A stretch of 64,000 nucleotides of DNA from Nocardioides sp. SYSU D00065 (GTDB lineage: Bacteria; Actinomycetota; Actinomycetes; Propionibacteriales; Nocardioidaceae), in assembly GCF_017916425.1 (NCBI RefSeq), contig NZ_JAFMSX010000002.1, forward strand, positions 924,413-988,412, in the 5' to 3' direction. The notes under the pieces were generated by a model. That model saw only the letters and a program-made list of their open reading frames with translations. It had not been told where the DNA came from and searched no databases. The translations under genes and the position numbers were made by a program. Of the stretch, positions 1 through 7,498 are shown one piece after another. Positions within the stretch are counted from its first letter, which is position 1. The number at the start of each line of letters is the position of its first letter.

Positions 1-1294
1 TGCCGTGCACGGCCCGGGTCCACGCGGCGGCGAAGTCGGGGAACGTCTTGGCCGTGGTGGCGACGTCCTCGACCAGGACGCCGTCGACCGCGAGGCCCAG
101 GACGACCCCGGCGTGGGCCATCCGGTGGTCGGCGTAGGTGCGGAAGACGCCGCCGTGCAGCGGCGCCGGCCGGATGGACAGCCCGTCCTCGCGCTCGGTG
201 ACGTCGGCACCGAGGCGGCCGAGCTCGGTGGCGAGGGCGGTGATCCGGTCGGTCTCGTGGCCGCGGATGTGCGCGATCCCGCGCAGGTGCGAGGGGGAGT
301 CGGCCAGGGCACACAGGGCGGCGACGGCCGGGGTCAGCTCGCCGACGTCGTGCAGGTCGAGGTCGACGCCCGAGAGCCGCTCGGGGCCCACCACGGTGAG
401 GTCGCCGTCCGACAGGCTCACCTCGCAGCCCATCAGCCCCAGGATGTCGCGCAACTGGTCGCCGGGCTGGGTGGTCCGTGCCGGCCAGTCCCGGATCCGC
501 ACCCGGCCGCCGGTGGCGGCACCCAGCGCCAGGAACGGCGCGGCGTTGGAGAGGTCGGGCTCGATGTCGTGGTCGACGGCCGCGACCGGTCCCGGCGCGA
601 CCGCCCAGCGGTTGGCGTCCGAGTCGTCCACCTCGACGCCGTGCCGGCGCAGCGTCGCCACGGTCATCTCGATGTGGGGCAGCGAGGGGACCGGCTTGCC
701 GACGTGGCGTACGTCGACGCCGTGCTCGTAGCGGGCGCCGGCGAGCAGGAGCGCGGAGACGAACTGCGAGGAGGCGCTGGCGTCGATCGTCACCGTCCCG
801 CCGGGCACCGACCCGGTGCCGTGCACGGCGAAGGGGAGCGCGCCGCGGCCGCCGTCGTCGACCGGCACCCCCAGGGCGCCCAGCGCCGCGAGCATCTGGC
901 CCACCGGCCGCAGCCGCATGTGGGGGTCGCCGTCGAAGCGGACGGTGCCGCGCGCCAGACCGGTGACCGGCGGCACGAACCGCATCACGGTCCCGGCCAG
1001 GCCGCAGTCCACGTCGGCGTCGCGGTCCCACGCGGCGGGGGTGAGCGCCCAGTCGCCGTCGCGGTCCTCCACGCGGGTGCCCAGCGCGGTGAGTGCCGCC
1101 GCCATGAGCAGGGTGTCGCGCGATCGCAGCGGCCGGCGTACGACGCTCGGTCCGTCGGCGAGCGCGGCGAGCAGCAGGGCGCGGTTGGTCAGCGACTTGC
1201 TGCCGGGCAGCGAGACGACCCGGTCGACCCGGTCGTGGGGTCGGGGGGCCGGCCAGGGGTCGGTCGGCGTCGCGTCGGCAGCAGGCTCACTCAC
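1..1294 (-). CDS. aroA: 3-phosphoshikimate 1-carboxyvinyltransferase (EPSP synthase), 3' end cut by window
   Basis: Sixth step of the shikimate pathway: transfers enolpyruvyl from PEP to shikimate 3-phosphate in the cytoplasm. The reverse strand reads open from a GTG at 1294 to base 1, about 431 codons, close to the family's full length, so only a few C-terminal residues should be missing. The substrate-binding signature [13 protein letters not shown] lies at residues 29-41, and the later PDLSNAAPF and [10 protein letters not shown] stretches also fit the family. The GTG start is supported by a TAGGGT element six bases upstream (1301-1306), typical of a leaderless transcript. The DoxX-like gene behind it on the same strand ends 31 bases upstream. 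Confidence 0.95.
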   Translation of the reverse strand, partial: MSEPAADATPTDPWPAPRPHDRVDRVVSLPGSKSLTNRALLLAALADGPSVVRRPLRSRDTLLMAAALTALGTRVEDRDGDWALTPAAWDRDADVDCGLAGTVMRFVPPVTGLARGTVRFDGDPHMRLRPVGQMLAALGALGVPVDDGGRGALPFAVHGTGSVPGGTVTIDASASSQFVSALLLAGARYEHGVDVRHVGKPVPSLPHIEMTVATLRRHGVEVDDSDANRWAVAPGPVAAVDHDIEPDLSNAAPFLALGAATGGRVRIRDWPARTTQPGDQLRDILGLMGCEVSLSDGDLTVVGPERLSGVDLDLHDVGELTPAVAALCALADSPSHLRGIAHIRGHETDRITALATELGRLGADVTEREDGLSIRPAPLHGGVFRTYADHRMAHAGVVLGLAVDGVLVEDVATTAKTFPDFAAAWTRAVHG

Positions 1295-1306
1295 CCGCGC
1301 ACCCTA
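1295..1306 (-). promoter_or_regulatory. Leaderless -10 element of aroA
   Basis: Read on the reverse strand, TAGGGT (1306-1301) is followed by six bases and the GTG of aroA, so transcription would begin at or beside the start codon. No convincing -35 is visible. Confidence 0.5.
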
Positions 1307-1325
1307 TCGAGATCGGTGGCGCCGA

Positions 1326-1856
1326 TCAGGTGAGCTGGGCGCGGGCCAGCTTCGCCTCGCGGCGGGCGTCCTTGGCGACCTGCTTGGCCTCGCGGCGTAC
1401 GTCGGACGCGGCACGGCGGGCGCGCCAGGCCAGGCCGGGCCGACCGTCGGTGTCGACGCCCGCGAGGAGGAGACCGCCGAGGATCGAGGTGTTCTTGATG
1501 AACTGCAGCCGCTGCTGGGCCTTGGCCTGCGGGTCGCTCTCCTCCCAGAACGCGTGCCCGGCGAGCGTCGTCGGCACGAGGGAGGCGGCGAGCACGGTGG
1601 CGCTGAGGCGCGGCGCCCGGCCGGTCGCCAGCGCTGCCGCGGCCAGGATCTGGACGCCGGCGTTGATTCGCACCAGGGTGGCCGGGTCGGTCGGAATCGG
1701 CGCCTTGGGAGCGGCCTGCTGCGCGGCGGGGACCACCTTGTCGGTGATCTTCTTGGCCCTCGTCGCGTGCACGTCGGTGGCGCGCAGGGCGTTGATGCCG
1801 CCGGCGACGAAGATCGAGGCCAGCATCGGACGGGCGAGCAAGCGGGTGATCGTCAT
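1326..1856 (-). CDS. DoxX family membrane protein
   Basis: A 176-residue protein starting MTITRLLARPMLASIFVAGG. The N-terminal segment RPMLA-SIFVAGGINAL, the central NAGVQILAAAALATGR segment and the following hydrophobic stretch match the DoxX/DoxD-like four-helix family, whose role in actinobacteria is unclear (suggested links to thiol redox and respiratory membranes). The last 45 residues form a basic tail rich in Arg, Lys and Ala (RREAKQVAKDARREAK), probably a cytoplasmic helix. The ATG at 1856 was chosen because the family fold begins there; an upstream in-frame extension to 2012 is low-complexity and overlaps the neighbouring gene. Confidence 0.75.
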   Translation of the reverse strand: MTITRLLARPMLASIFVAGGINALRATDVHATRAKKITDKVVPAAQQAAPKAPIPTDPATLVRINAGVQILAAAALATGRAPRLSATVLAASLVPTTLAGHAFWEESDPQAKAQQRLQFIKNTSILGGLLLAGVDTDGRPGLAWRARRAASDVRREAKQVAKDARREAKLARAQLT

Positions 1857-1929
1857 GACCCCTTGTCTACACGACCCGCGGGAGCCGGCGCTCCGTCCGC
1901 AGGGGTACGCCCGTCGGCTCACCTCGGGC

Positions 1930-3777
1930 TCAGCGCAGCGTCGCGTGCCAGGTGTTGTTGGTGGGGTCGGTGTCGCCCTCGGGCGCGGGCAGGGTGGCCG
2001 TGAGGGACGCACCGAGCGGGGCCACCAGGGTGAGCAGCAGCGGAGCGGTGTCGCCGGCCGCGACCGCGCAGGTGAAGCCTCCGCGCCGCGGGTCGCACCG
2101 ACGGTCGGCGAACCTGATCGCCCCGATGCTGTCGACGCTCACCTGCACCTGGCCCGTGGTGCCCGCGGCGAGGCCGGCGACCTGCAGTCGCACCTGGTAC
2201 AGCGGGAAGCCGCCGGTGACGGTGCCGGTCACGGACGTGTCGATCGGGGCCGGGTCTGGGTCGGGGTCGGGATCCGGGTCGGGATCCGGATCCGGGTCCG
2301 GGTCCGGGTCCGGGTCTGGATCCGGGTCGGGATCCGGGTCGGGCTCGGGGTCTGGATCCGGGTCGGGATCCGGGTCTGGGTCCGGCGTGGGGTCGGGGTC
2401 GGGCGTGGGGTCCGGGTCCGGTGTGGGGTCCGGGTCCGGCGTGGGGTCCGGGTCCGGCGTGGGGTCCGGGCCCGGCGTGGGGTCCGGGTCCGGCGTGGGG
2501 TCCGGGTCGGGTGTGGGGTCCGGGTCGGGTGTGGGTTCCGGGTCCTCGGTCGGGTCCGGGTCTTGCTCCGGGTCCTCGGTCGGGTCCTGGTCCACGGTCA
2601 GGTCCTGCGGCGGAGCGTCCGTCGGGACGTCGGTCGGCGCGTCCGTCGGGACGTCGGGCGCGACCACCTCGGGCAGGGTGTCGTCGGCCTCGACGTCGCC
2701 GGGCGGGGGCAGGGCCGAGGCGGGCCTGCGGCCCTGCGTACCTGGCTGGGGGCGGCGCGACGTCCCCGGTGAGTCCGTGCTCGGCGTGCTGCTGACGGCG
2801 GGCGTCGGCTCGCGCAGCACCCCCTGGTCGCCGGGCACCGCGTCCGGGCGACCGAAGCCCAGTGCGATGCCGCCCGCCACGACGACGGTGCTGGCCGCGA
2901 CGCCGGCGACGGTCGCGACGCTCGCGTGGGCGCCGACGAAGTCGCGAACCCGCCCGACGACGGCGCCGACTCCGACCGGCATCGAGCCGGCGGCCAGGGT
3001 GGTGCCGAGGTAGGCCGTGGCCACGCCACCGAGCAGGAGCGGGGCGAGGATGCCGCCGAGGTGGGAGTTGACCTCGGCCAGCTCGAGGTAGACCGCCATG
3101 CACGAACGGCACTCGTCGAGGTGCGCCTCCACCTTGGCGCCGTCGCGGCGGGAGATCGAGCTGCGGACGTAGGCACCGAGCTGTCCGTGCGTCCAGCGGC
3201 AGGTGTCCGACTCCAGCTCGGCGGCGTGCTGGGTCAGGAAGGCCTGGCGCAGCCCCTCGCGGGCGCGGTAGGCCAGGGCGGAGACGGAGTTGGGGCTCAT
3301 GCCAAGGAGGGGGGCGATGTCGGCCGGCTTCTCGCCCTCGACCTCGGTGTGCCAGAGCACCAGCTGCCAGCGCTCGGGCAGCGAGGCGAACGCCCGCGCC
3401 GCGGCGGCGCTCTCGAAGCCCTCGACGGCCGTGTCGCGGAAGGGCACGCCGGGGTCGAAGGGCGCCAGGTCGTCGGTGGTCTGCCACCTCGACGTGGCGC
3501 GGATGCGGTCGACGTGGAGGCGGCGTACGGCGGTGAGCAGGTAGGCGCGGAAGGCGACGTCGGGGCCGCCGCCGCGCTGCAGCACGCCGAGCACCTTGAT
3601 GAAGGCCTCGGAGACGAGGTCCTCGGCGTCGCCGGGCGCCACGAGCTGGCGGGCCAGGCGTCGGGCCGCGTCCACGTGCCGCTCGAACAGCGTGCCGTAG
3701 GCGTCGACGTCCCCACCGCGGACCGCCGAGATCAGCTCGGCGTCGCCCGGTGCATCGATGCTGGTGGCACTGCTCAT
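1930..3777 (-). CDS. Membrane-anchored ECF sigma factor with fused zinc finger and Asp-Pro repeat stalk
   Basis: A 615-residue multidomain protein. Residues 10-95 form sigma region 2 (GDAEDLVSEAFIKVL) and 125-182 region 4 (LPERWQLVLWHTEVEGEKPADIA, then a helix-turn-helix around MSPNSVSALAYRAREGL). Residues 193-226 carry an anti-sigma type zinc finger with H219-x3-C223-x2-C226. Hydrophobic segments lie at about 243-265 and 285-307, followed by a Pro/Thr-rich linker, an Asp-Pro repeat tract (about 396-508) and a C-terminal beta-rich domain resembling DUF11/CARDB modules. The topology implies cytoplasmic sigma and anti-sigma modules tethered to an extracellular sensor. An in-frame ATG at 3876 would add 33 residues; the 3777 start fits the sigma fold better. 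No separate anti-sigma gene is adjacent. The target promoters are unknown. Confidence 0.85.
   Translation of the reverse strand: MSSATSIDAPGDAELISAVRGGDVDAYGTLFERHVDAARRLARQLVAPGDAEDLVSEAFIKVLGVLQRGGGPDVAFRAYLLTAVRRLHVDRIRATSRWQTTDDLAPFDPGVPFRDTAVEGFESAAAARAFASLPERWQLVLWHTEVEGEKPADIAPLLGMSPNSVSALAYRAREGLRQAFLTQHAAELESDTCRWTHGQLGAYVRSSISRRDGAKVEAHLDECRSCMAVYLELAEVNSHLGGILAPLLLGGVATAYLGTTLAAGSMPVGVGAVVGRVRDFVGAHASVATVAGVAASTVVVAGGIALGFGRPDAVPGDQGVLREPTPAVSSTPSTDSPGTSRRPQPGTQGRRPASALPPPGDVEADDTLPEVVAPDVPTDAPTDVPTDAPPQDLTVDQDPTEDPEQDPDPTEDPEPTPDPDPTPDPDPTPDPDPTPGPDPTPDPDPTPDPDPTPDPDPTPDPDPTPDPDPDPDPDPDPEPDPDPDPDPDPDPDPDPDPDPDPDPDPDPDPAPIDTSVTGTVTGGFPLYQVRLQVAGLAAGTTGQVQVSVDSIGAIRFADRRCDPRRGGFTCAVAAGDTAPLLLTLVAPLGASLTATLPAPEGDTDPTNNTWHATLR
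2252..2592 (-). repeat. Asp-Pro/Thr-Pro coding minisatellite
   Basis: About 340 bases of imperfect short repeats (GGGTCC/GGGTCG units) encoding alternating Asp-Pro with Thr-Pro and Glu-Pro interruptions inside the fused sigma factor. Pure DP lies nearest the C-terminal domain and DPTP units nearer the membrane. It is likely an extended extracellular spacer, prone to length change by slippage. Confidence 0.9.
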
Positions 3778-3956
3778 GTCGGTGGACGCTTCCAGGAGCC
3801 TGGCCCGGGTGCCAGGACGCCTCCGACTGTAGACCGTGTCGGTGCCCTCGGGGGTGTCGATGCGGGGATCACGCATTTCCTGGTCCGGTCCGCGTCATGG
3901 CCCGCGAGGGGCCCCGTCTCACCTGTGAGCACGGCCGACGACCGGAGGGAGCTGCC

Positions 3957-4715
3957 ATGAAGATCTTCGCCGCGCGCGGGCGGCGACTGCCGGCTGCCGG
4001 TCCTGGGACGGGCGACGCCGGGCCTCCGGACACGCGGTCGGGGTTGCCGCACCGGTTCGAGGCCCTGGGCGAGGCGCTCGTCTCGGGATCCGACGTGCTC
4101 GAGGTGTGCTTCGTCGCGGGTCAGGACCTGGCCCGCGACGGAGCATCCGTGCAGGAGACGCTGGACGGCCTGCGCGCGACCTGGCGCATCGTCGCCGGCA
4201 CCGACCCGCCGTACGACGTCGTCACGGCGCTGCTGACGGCGTGGAGCGAGACCACGCTGGGCTATCTGCACCAGCTCTCCTGCGAGGACCCCCTCACCGG
4301 TCTCTCCAGCCAGGCGCACCTCCGCAGCCGGCTGGCGGAGCTCTACCGGGTCGGTGACGACGCATCGGGCATCGCCGACCACGCGCTGGTGGTGATCGCG
4401 CTGCCCTTCGGCGACGACCCGTCCGAGGAGCCGGGCGACCACTTCACCCGGGCGATGCGGCTGTCGCGGGCCGGCGAGCTGGCGCGTACGGCGTTCGCTC
4501 GCGACGAGACGATCGGTCGCCTCGGCATGCACCGGGTCGGCGTGCTGACCCGCCGCGACGAGCGGCTGGGCCGCCGGGTGCGGGTGCTGCGCACGCTGCT
4601 CGAGAGTGCGCAGCCCGCCGGGCCCGGACGCTCCTCGGTCCGGGTGTGGATCGAGGGCCTGCCGTCGACCGACGGCAGCGCCGGCATGCTGCTCGACGAG
4701 CTGGCTCGCGGCTGA
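3957..4715 (+). CDS. Degenerate GGDEF-domain protein
   Basis: A 252-residue soluble protein. Residues 109-115 carry DPLTGLS, the hallmark start of a diguanylate cyclase (GGDEF) domain, and the following SQAHLRSRLAELYR helix fits. The catalytic loop expected later as a GGDEF-type motif reads IGRLGMHRVGVL, so the metal- and GTP-binding residues are missing and diguanylate cyclase activity is unlikely. The first 100 residues are helical and unassigned. The start is fixed by a GGAGGGA Shine-Dalgarno eight bases before the ATG. It is divergent from the fused sigma gene. It may act as a binding or scaffold module. Confidence 0.7.
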   Translation: MKIFAARGRRLPAAGPGTGDAGPPDTRSGLPHRFEALGEALVSGSDVLEVCFVAGQDLARDGASVQETLDGLRATWRIVAGTDPPYDVVTALLTAWSETTLGYLHQLSCEDPLTGLSSQAHLRSRLAELYRVGDDASGIADHALVVIALPFGDDPSEEPGDHFTRAMRLSRAGELARTAFARDETIGRLGMHRVGVLTRRDERLGRRVRVLRTLLESAQPAGPGRSSVRVWIEGLPSTDGSAGMLLDELARG

Positions 4716-4741
4716 CCGGCGTCAGCGGACTCCCCTAGGGT
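4713..4741 (+). promoter_or_regulatory. Leaderless promoter of the SRAP gene
   Basis: TGACCG (4713-4718), 17 bases, then TAGGGT (4736-4741) and seven bases to the ATG at 4749. The -35 overlaps the stop codon of the preceding gene, so the SRAP gene probably has its own leaderless transcript. Confidence 0.55.
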
Positions 4742-4748
4742 GGGTCGC

Positions 4749-5486
4749 ATGTGCGGCCGGTACGCCTCGTCACGACAGCCCGACGACCTCATCGAGGAGT
4801 TCGAGGTCGTGGAGAGCCGGATCCCGGGCCCGCTCGCGGCCGACTACAACGTCGCGCCCACCAAGGAGGTCTACGCGGTGGTCGAGCGGCCGCCTTCGCG
4901 GGAGTCCGACGAGCCACCGCAGCGCCAGCTGCGGGTGCTCACCTGGGGCCTGGTGCCCTCCTGGGCCAAGGACCCGGCCATCGGCAACCGGATGATCAAC
5001 GCACGCATGGAGACGGTGGCCGAGAAGCCGGCCTTCCGCAAGGCCTTCGCCAGTCGTCGCGCCCTGCTGCCCGCCGACGGCTACTACGAGTGGTACCCGA
5101 CGTCGCAGACCAACGCCAAGGGCAAGCCGGTCAAGCAGCCGTTCTTCATCCGACCCGTCGACGGCGGCGTGCTCGCGATGGCGGGTCTCTACGAGATCTG
5201 GCGCGACCCGACGAAGGCCGACGACGACCCCGACCGCTTCCGCTGGACCTGCACCGTCCTCACGACGCAGGCCGAGGACTCGCTGGGGCACATCCACGAC
5301 CGGATGCCTCTGATGGTCGAGCGCGAGCGCTGGCACGACTGGCTCGACCCGACCCATCCCGGAGACACCTCGCTGCTCGTCCCGGCGGCTCCCGGCCGCC
5401 TCGAGGCGTACGCCGTCCCGACCCTCGTCAGCAACGTGCGCAACAACGGGCCCGAGCTGGTGGAGCCCCTCGAGGCCACGGCGTGA
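4749..5486 (+). CDS. SRAP (SOS response-associated peptidase) family protein
   Basis: Homologue of YedK/HMCES, which crosslinks covalently to abasic sites in single-stranded DNA through its N-terminal cysteine and can self-reverse. The 245-residue protein starts MCGRY, placing catalytic Cys at position 2 after Met removal. It keeps N34 (YNVAPT), E114 (DGYYEWY) and the HIHDRMP motif with H183. The ATG at 4749 is required by the Cys2 chemistry; an upstream in-frame GTG at 4740 would bury it. In M. tuberculosis the homologue Rv3226c also lies beside aroA. The next gene follows after ten bases and may be co-transcribed. Confidence 0.93.
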   Translation: MCGRYASSRQPDDLIEEFEVVESRIPGPLAADYNVAPTKEVYAVVERPPSRESDEPPQRQLRVLTWGLVPSWAKDPAIGNRMINARMETVAEKPAFRKAFASRRALLPADGYYEWYPTSQTNAKGKPVKQPFFIRPVDGGVLAMAGLYEIWRDPTKADDDPDRFRWTCTVLTTQAEDSLGHIHDRMPLMVERERWHDWLDPTHPGDTSLLVPAAPGRLEAYAVPTLVSNVRNNGPELVEPLEATA

Positions 5487-5496
5487 GGACGACGAC

Positions 5497-6156
5497 GTGA
5501 AGAAGGCGAGCATCCGCAGCATCGACACTCCCCACGGCGAGGGGCGGCTGCACACGCGACGCGCGACGAGACCCATCGCGACCCTGCTCCTCAGCCACGG
5601 TGCCGGTGGCGGCGTGGAGTCGCGCGACCTGTGGGCGCTGGCCGACGCGCTGCCCGCCCAGGGGGTCTCGGTCGTCCTGTTCGAGCAGCCGTGGCGCGTG
5701 GCTGGACGCAAGGTGGCCACGGCACCGCCGACCCTCGACGCCGCGCTCACGTGCGCAGCCGACGCGATGCGGGTGCGTACGCCGCTCGTCGTGGGCGGCC
5801 GCTCGGCCGGTGCCCGGTCGGCGGCGCGCACGGCGCGCTTCCTCGGCGCGAGCGGCTGCCTGGCCCTGTCCTTCCCGCTCCACCGGCCCGGGCAGACCGA
5901 GCCGACGCGGCTGCCGGAGCTCGCCTCGGTCGGCCTGCCCACCCTGGTGGTGCAGGGCGAGCGCGACCCAATGGGCCGCCCGGAGGAGTTCCCCGGTCAC
6001 CTCGGGCTCGACATGGTGGTGATCCCCGGCGGCGACCACGGCCTGAAGGTGCCGGCGCGCGGGGAGGTGAGCCAGGACGAGGCCATGGGGATCGTCGTGG
6101 AGTCGACGCTCGAATGGCTCGTGCGTGAGGTGGTCGGGAATCCCCGCGGCGGGTGA
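5497..6156 (+). CDS. Alpha/beta hydrolase of the KANL3/Tex30 type
   Basis: A 219-residue predicted hydrolase. The oxyanion region LLLSHGAGGGVES is at about 29-41, the nucleophile elbow reads GGRSAGARSA (G-x-S-x-G), and VVQGERDPMG followed by IPGGDHGLK supplies the acidic residue and catalytic histidine expected of the fold. The arrangement matches the dienelactone-hydrolase-like KANL3/Tex30 group, whose substrates are largely unknown. The GTG start is ten bases after the SRAP stop. Its 3' end overlaps the SigR-type promoter of the next gene. Confidence 0.8.
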   Translation: MKKASIRSIDTPHGEGRLHTRRATRPIATLLLSHGAGGGVESRDLWALADALPAQGVSVVLFEQPWRVAGRKVATAPPTLDAALTCAADAMRVRTPLVVGGRSAGARSAARTARFLGASGCLALSFPLHRPGQTEPTRLPELASVGLPTLVVQGERDPMGRPEEFPGHLGLDMVVIPGGDHGLKVPARGEVSQDEAMGIVVESTLEWLVREVVGNPRGG

Positions 6157-6162
6157 GGTGTT
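6136..6162 (+). promoter_or_regulatory. SigR-type autoregulatory promoter of sigR
   Basis: GGGAAT (6136-6141), exactly 18 bases, then GTT (6160-6162): the SigR/SigH consensus known from Streptomyces and mycobacteria. Transcription should start near 6169-6172, at the upstream GTG (6172) of the long SigR reading frame. It overlaps the end of the preceding hydrolase gene. Confidence 0.8.
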
Positions 6163-6246
6163 CATACCGGTGTGACGGCACTGACTCTCGACCGACCGCA
6201 GACCGCGAGGCGCGGTCCCGCGCCCACGGCGGTACTGTGGGAGACG

Positions 6247-6915
6247 ATGACTGAATCGCTCGAGGACGACATGTCCTCCCCGGACGCCCCCGTCGAGATC
6301 GCCGTCGAGGACGAGACCTCCGACGAGCGCTCCACGCGGTTCGAGCGTGACGCCCTGCCCTACCTCGACCAGCTCTACGGAGCGGCGATGCGGATGACGC
6401 GCAACCCCGCCGACGCCGAGGACCTGGTGCAGGAGACGTTCGCCAAGGCCTACAGCGCGTTCCACCAGTTCAAGCCGGGCACGAACCTCAAGGCCTGGCT
6501 CTACCGCATCCTCACCAACACCTACATCAACTCCTACCGCAAGAAGCAGCGCCAGCCGCAGCAGTCGATGTCCGAGGACGTCGAGGACTGGCAGCTCGCT
6601 CGCGCCGAGTCCCACTCCTCGACCGGTCTGCGGTCGGCCGAGATGGAGGCGCTGGAGCACCTGCCGGACTCGGAGGTGAAGGACGCGCTGCAGCGTCTGC
6701 CCGAGGAGTTCCGCCTGGCGGTCTACCTCGCCGACGTCGAGGGGTTCCCCTACAAGGAGATCGCCGAGATCATGGACACGCCGATCGGCACCGTGATGTC
6801 CCGCCTGCATCGCGGCCGCCGCCAGCTGCGCGACATGCTCGCCGACTACGTGCGGGCCAACGACCTGCTGCCGGCCTCCACCGTCCCGGGCGGGCCCGAG
6901 GGGAGCGACTCGTGA
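6247..6915 (+). CDS. sigR: ECF sigma factor SigR/SigH (thiol-oxidative stress)
   Basis: Directs RNA polymerase to disulfide- and heat-stress genes when its redox-sensitive anti-sigma RsrA lets go. The 222-residue form has sigma region 2 at about 35-100 ([19 protein letters not shown], then [15 protein letters not shown]) and region 4 at about 145-205 ([26 protein letters not shown]). The ATG at 6247 has GGGAG five bases upstream. An in-frame GTG at 6172, ten bases after the SigR-type -10, would add 25 residues and could be used on the stress-induced transcript. It overlaps rsrA by four bases (GTGA), implying translational coupling. Confidence 0.95.
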   Translation: MTESLEDDMSSPDAPVEIAVEDETSDERSTRFERDALPYLDQLYGAAMRMTRNPADAEDLVQETFAKAYSAFHQFKPGTNLKAWLYRILTNTYINSYRKKQRQPQQSMSEDVEDWQLARAESHSSTGLRSAEMEALEHLPDSEVKDALQRLPEEFRLAVYLADVEGFPYKEIAEIMDTPIGTVMSRLHRGRRQLRDMLADYVRANDLLPASTVPGGPEGSDS

Positions 6916-7196
6916 GCACGCACGAGCACGGCGACAAGGACGAGTGCGTCGACTACATCGAGCGCATCGTCTACATGATCGACAACGAGCTCGACCAGGC
7001 CGACTGCGCCGTCGTGGAGATGCACCTGCGCGAGTGCGGTCCCTGCCTCGAGCGCTACGACCTGCAGCGCGCGGTCAAGCAGCTCGTGGCCCGCTCCTGC
7101 GCCGAGGCCGCACCGGAGTCGCTGCGCGACCGCGTCCGGCTCCAGTTGCGCGAGGTGCGCATCCAGATCACCGAGGGCGGCTCGGACCCGGCCTGA
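6912..7196 (+). CDS. rsrA: Zinc-binding redox anti-sigma factor RsrA
   Basis: A 94-residue ZAS-family anti-sigma factor that holds SigR under reducing conditions and releases it when a disulfide forms and zinc leaves. The ligands are visible: C12, H38, C42 and C45 (H-x3-C-x2-C), one residue later than in S. coelicolor RsrA. An extra Cys at 32 is present. The GTG start overlaps the sigR stop. Gene order and spacing match sigR-rsrA of Streptomyces and sigH-rshA of mycobacteria. Confidence 0.95.
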   Translation: MSTHEHGDKDECVDYIERIVYMIDNELDQADCAVVEMHLRECGPCLERYDLQRAVKQLVARSCAEAAPESLRDRVRLQLREVRIQITEGGSDPA

Positions 7197-7261
7197 GCCG
7201 ATTCGCTCCGCCCGGGGCGATCTGGGAGACTGCCCCGAGCACCGATTCCAGGAGGACCACC

Positions 7262-7336
7262 ATGGGCAAGACCGGACGCAAGCGCCGCGCTCGCAAGAAG
7301 AAGGGCGCGAACCACGGCAAGCGCCCCAACGCCTGA
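7262..7336 (+). CDS. 50S ribosomal protein bL37
   Basis: A 24-residue, extremely basic peptide (MGKTGRKRRARKKKG, ending ANHGKRPNA). Length and the ANHGKRPNA ending match the actinobacterial ribosomal protein bL37 seen in mycobacterial 50S structures; the comparison is from memory. A strong AGGAGG ribosome-binding site sits seven bases before the ATG, and a clear terminator follows at 7366. It is easily missed by gene callers because of its size. Its position behind rsrA suggests read-through expression with the sigR operon. Confidence 0.88.
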   Translation: MGKTGRKRRARKKKGANHGKRPNA

Positions 7337-7365
7337 CGCGCTCGACAGACGTCAGCACCAGTAGA

Positions 7366-7390
7366 AGCCCCCGCCTCGGCGGGGGCTTTT
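7366..7390 (+). terminator. Rho-independent terminator after bL37
   Basis: Perfect 10-bp inverted repeat (7366-7375 with 7378-7387), pure GC in the core, followed by TTTT. It closes the sigR-rsrA-bL37 unit. Confidence 0.92.
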
Positions 7391-7498
7391 GCATGTCCCG
7401 GACGCGTGGGGGCAACTGCTGCATCGTTCGAGAACAGCAGCCTCGGGCCTCGTCTCTCGGGAGGTCTGAGTGTCGGTGCTGCCTGCCAGACTGGACCC

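Noticed and set aside
2252..2592. Possible CRISPR array
   Set aside because: Units are short, contiguous and coding; there are no unique spacers and no cas genes.
1952..3013. Gly-Ser repeat protein on the forward strand
   Set aside because: It is the complement of the Asp-Pro repeats of the fused sigma factor; the reverse-strand reading has real domains on both sides.
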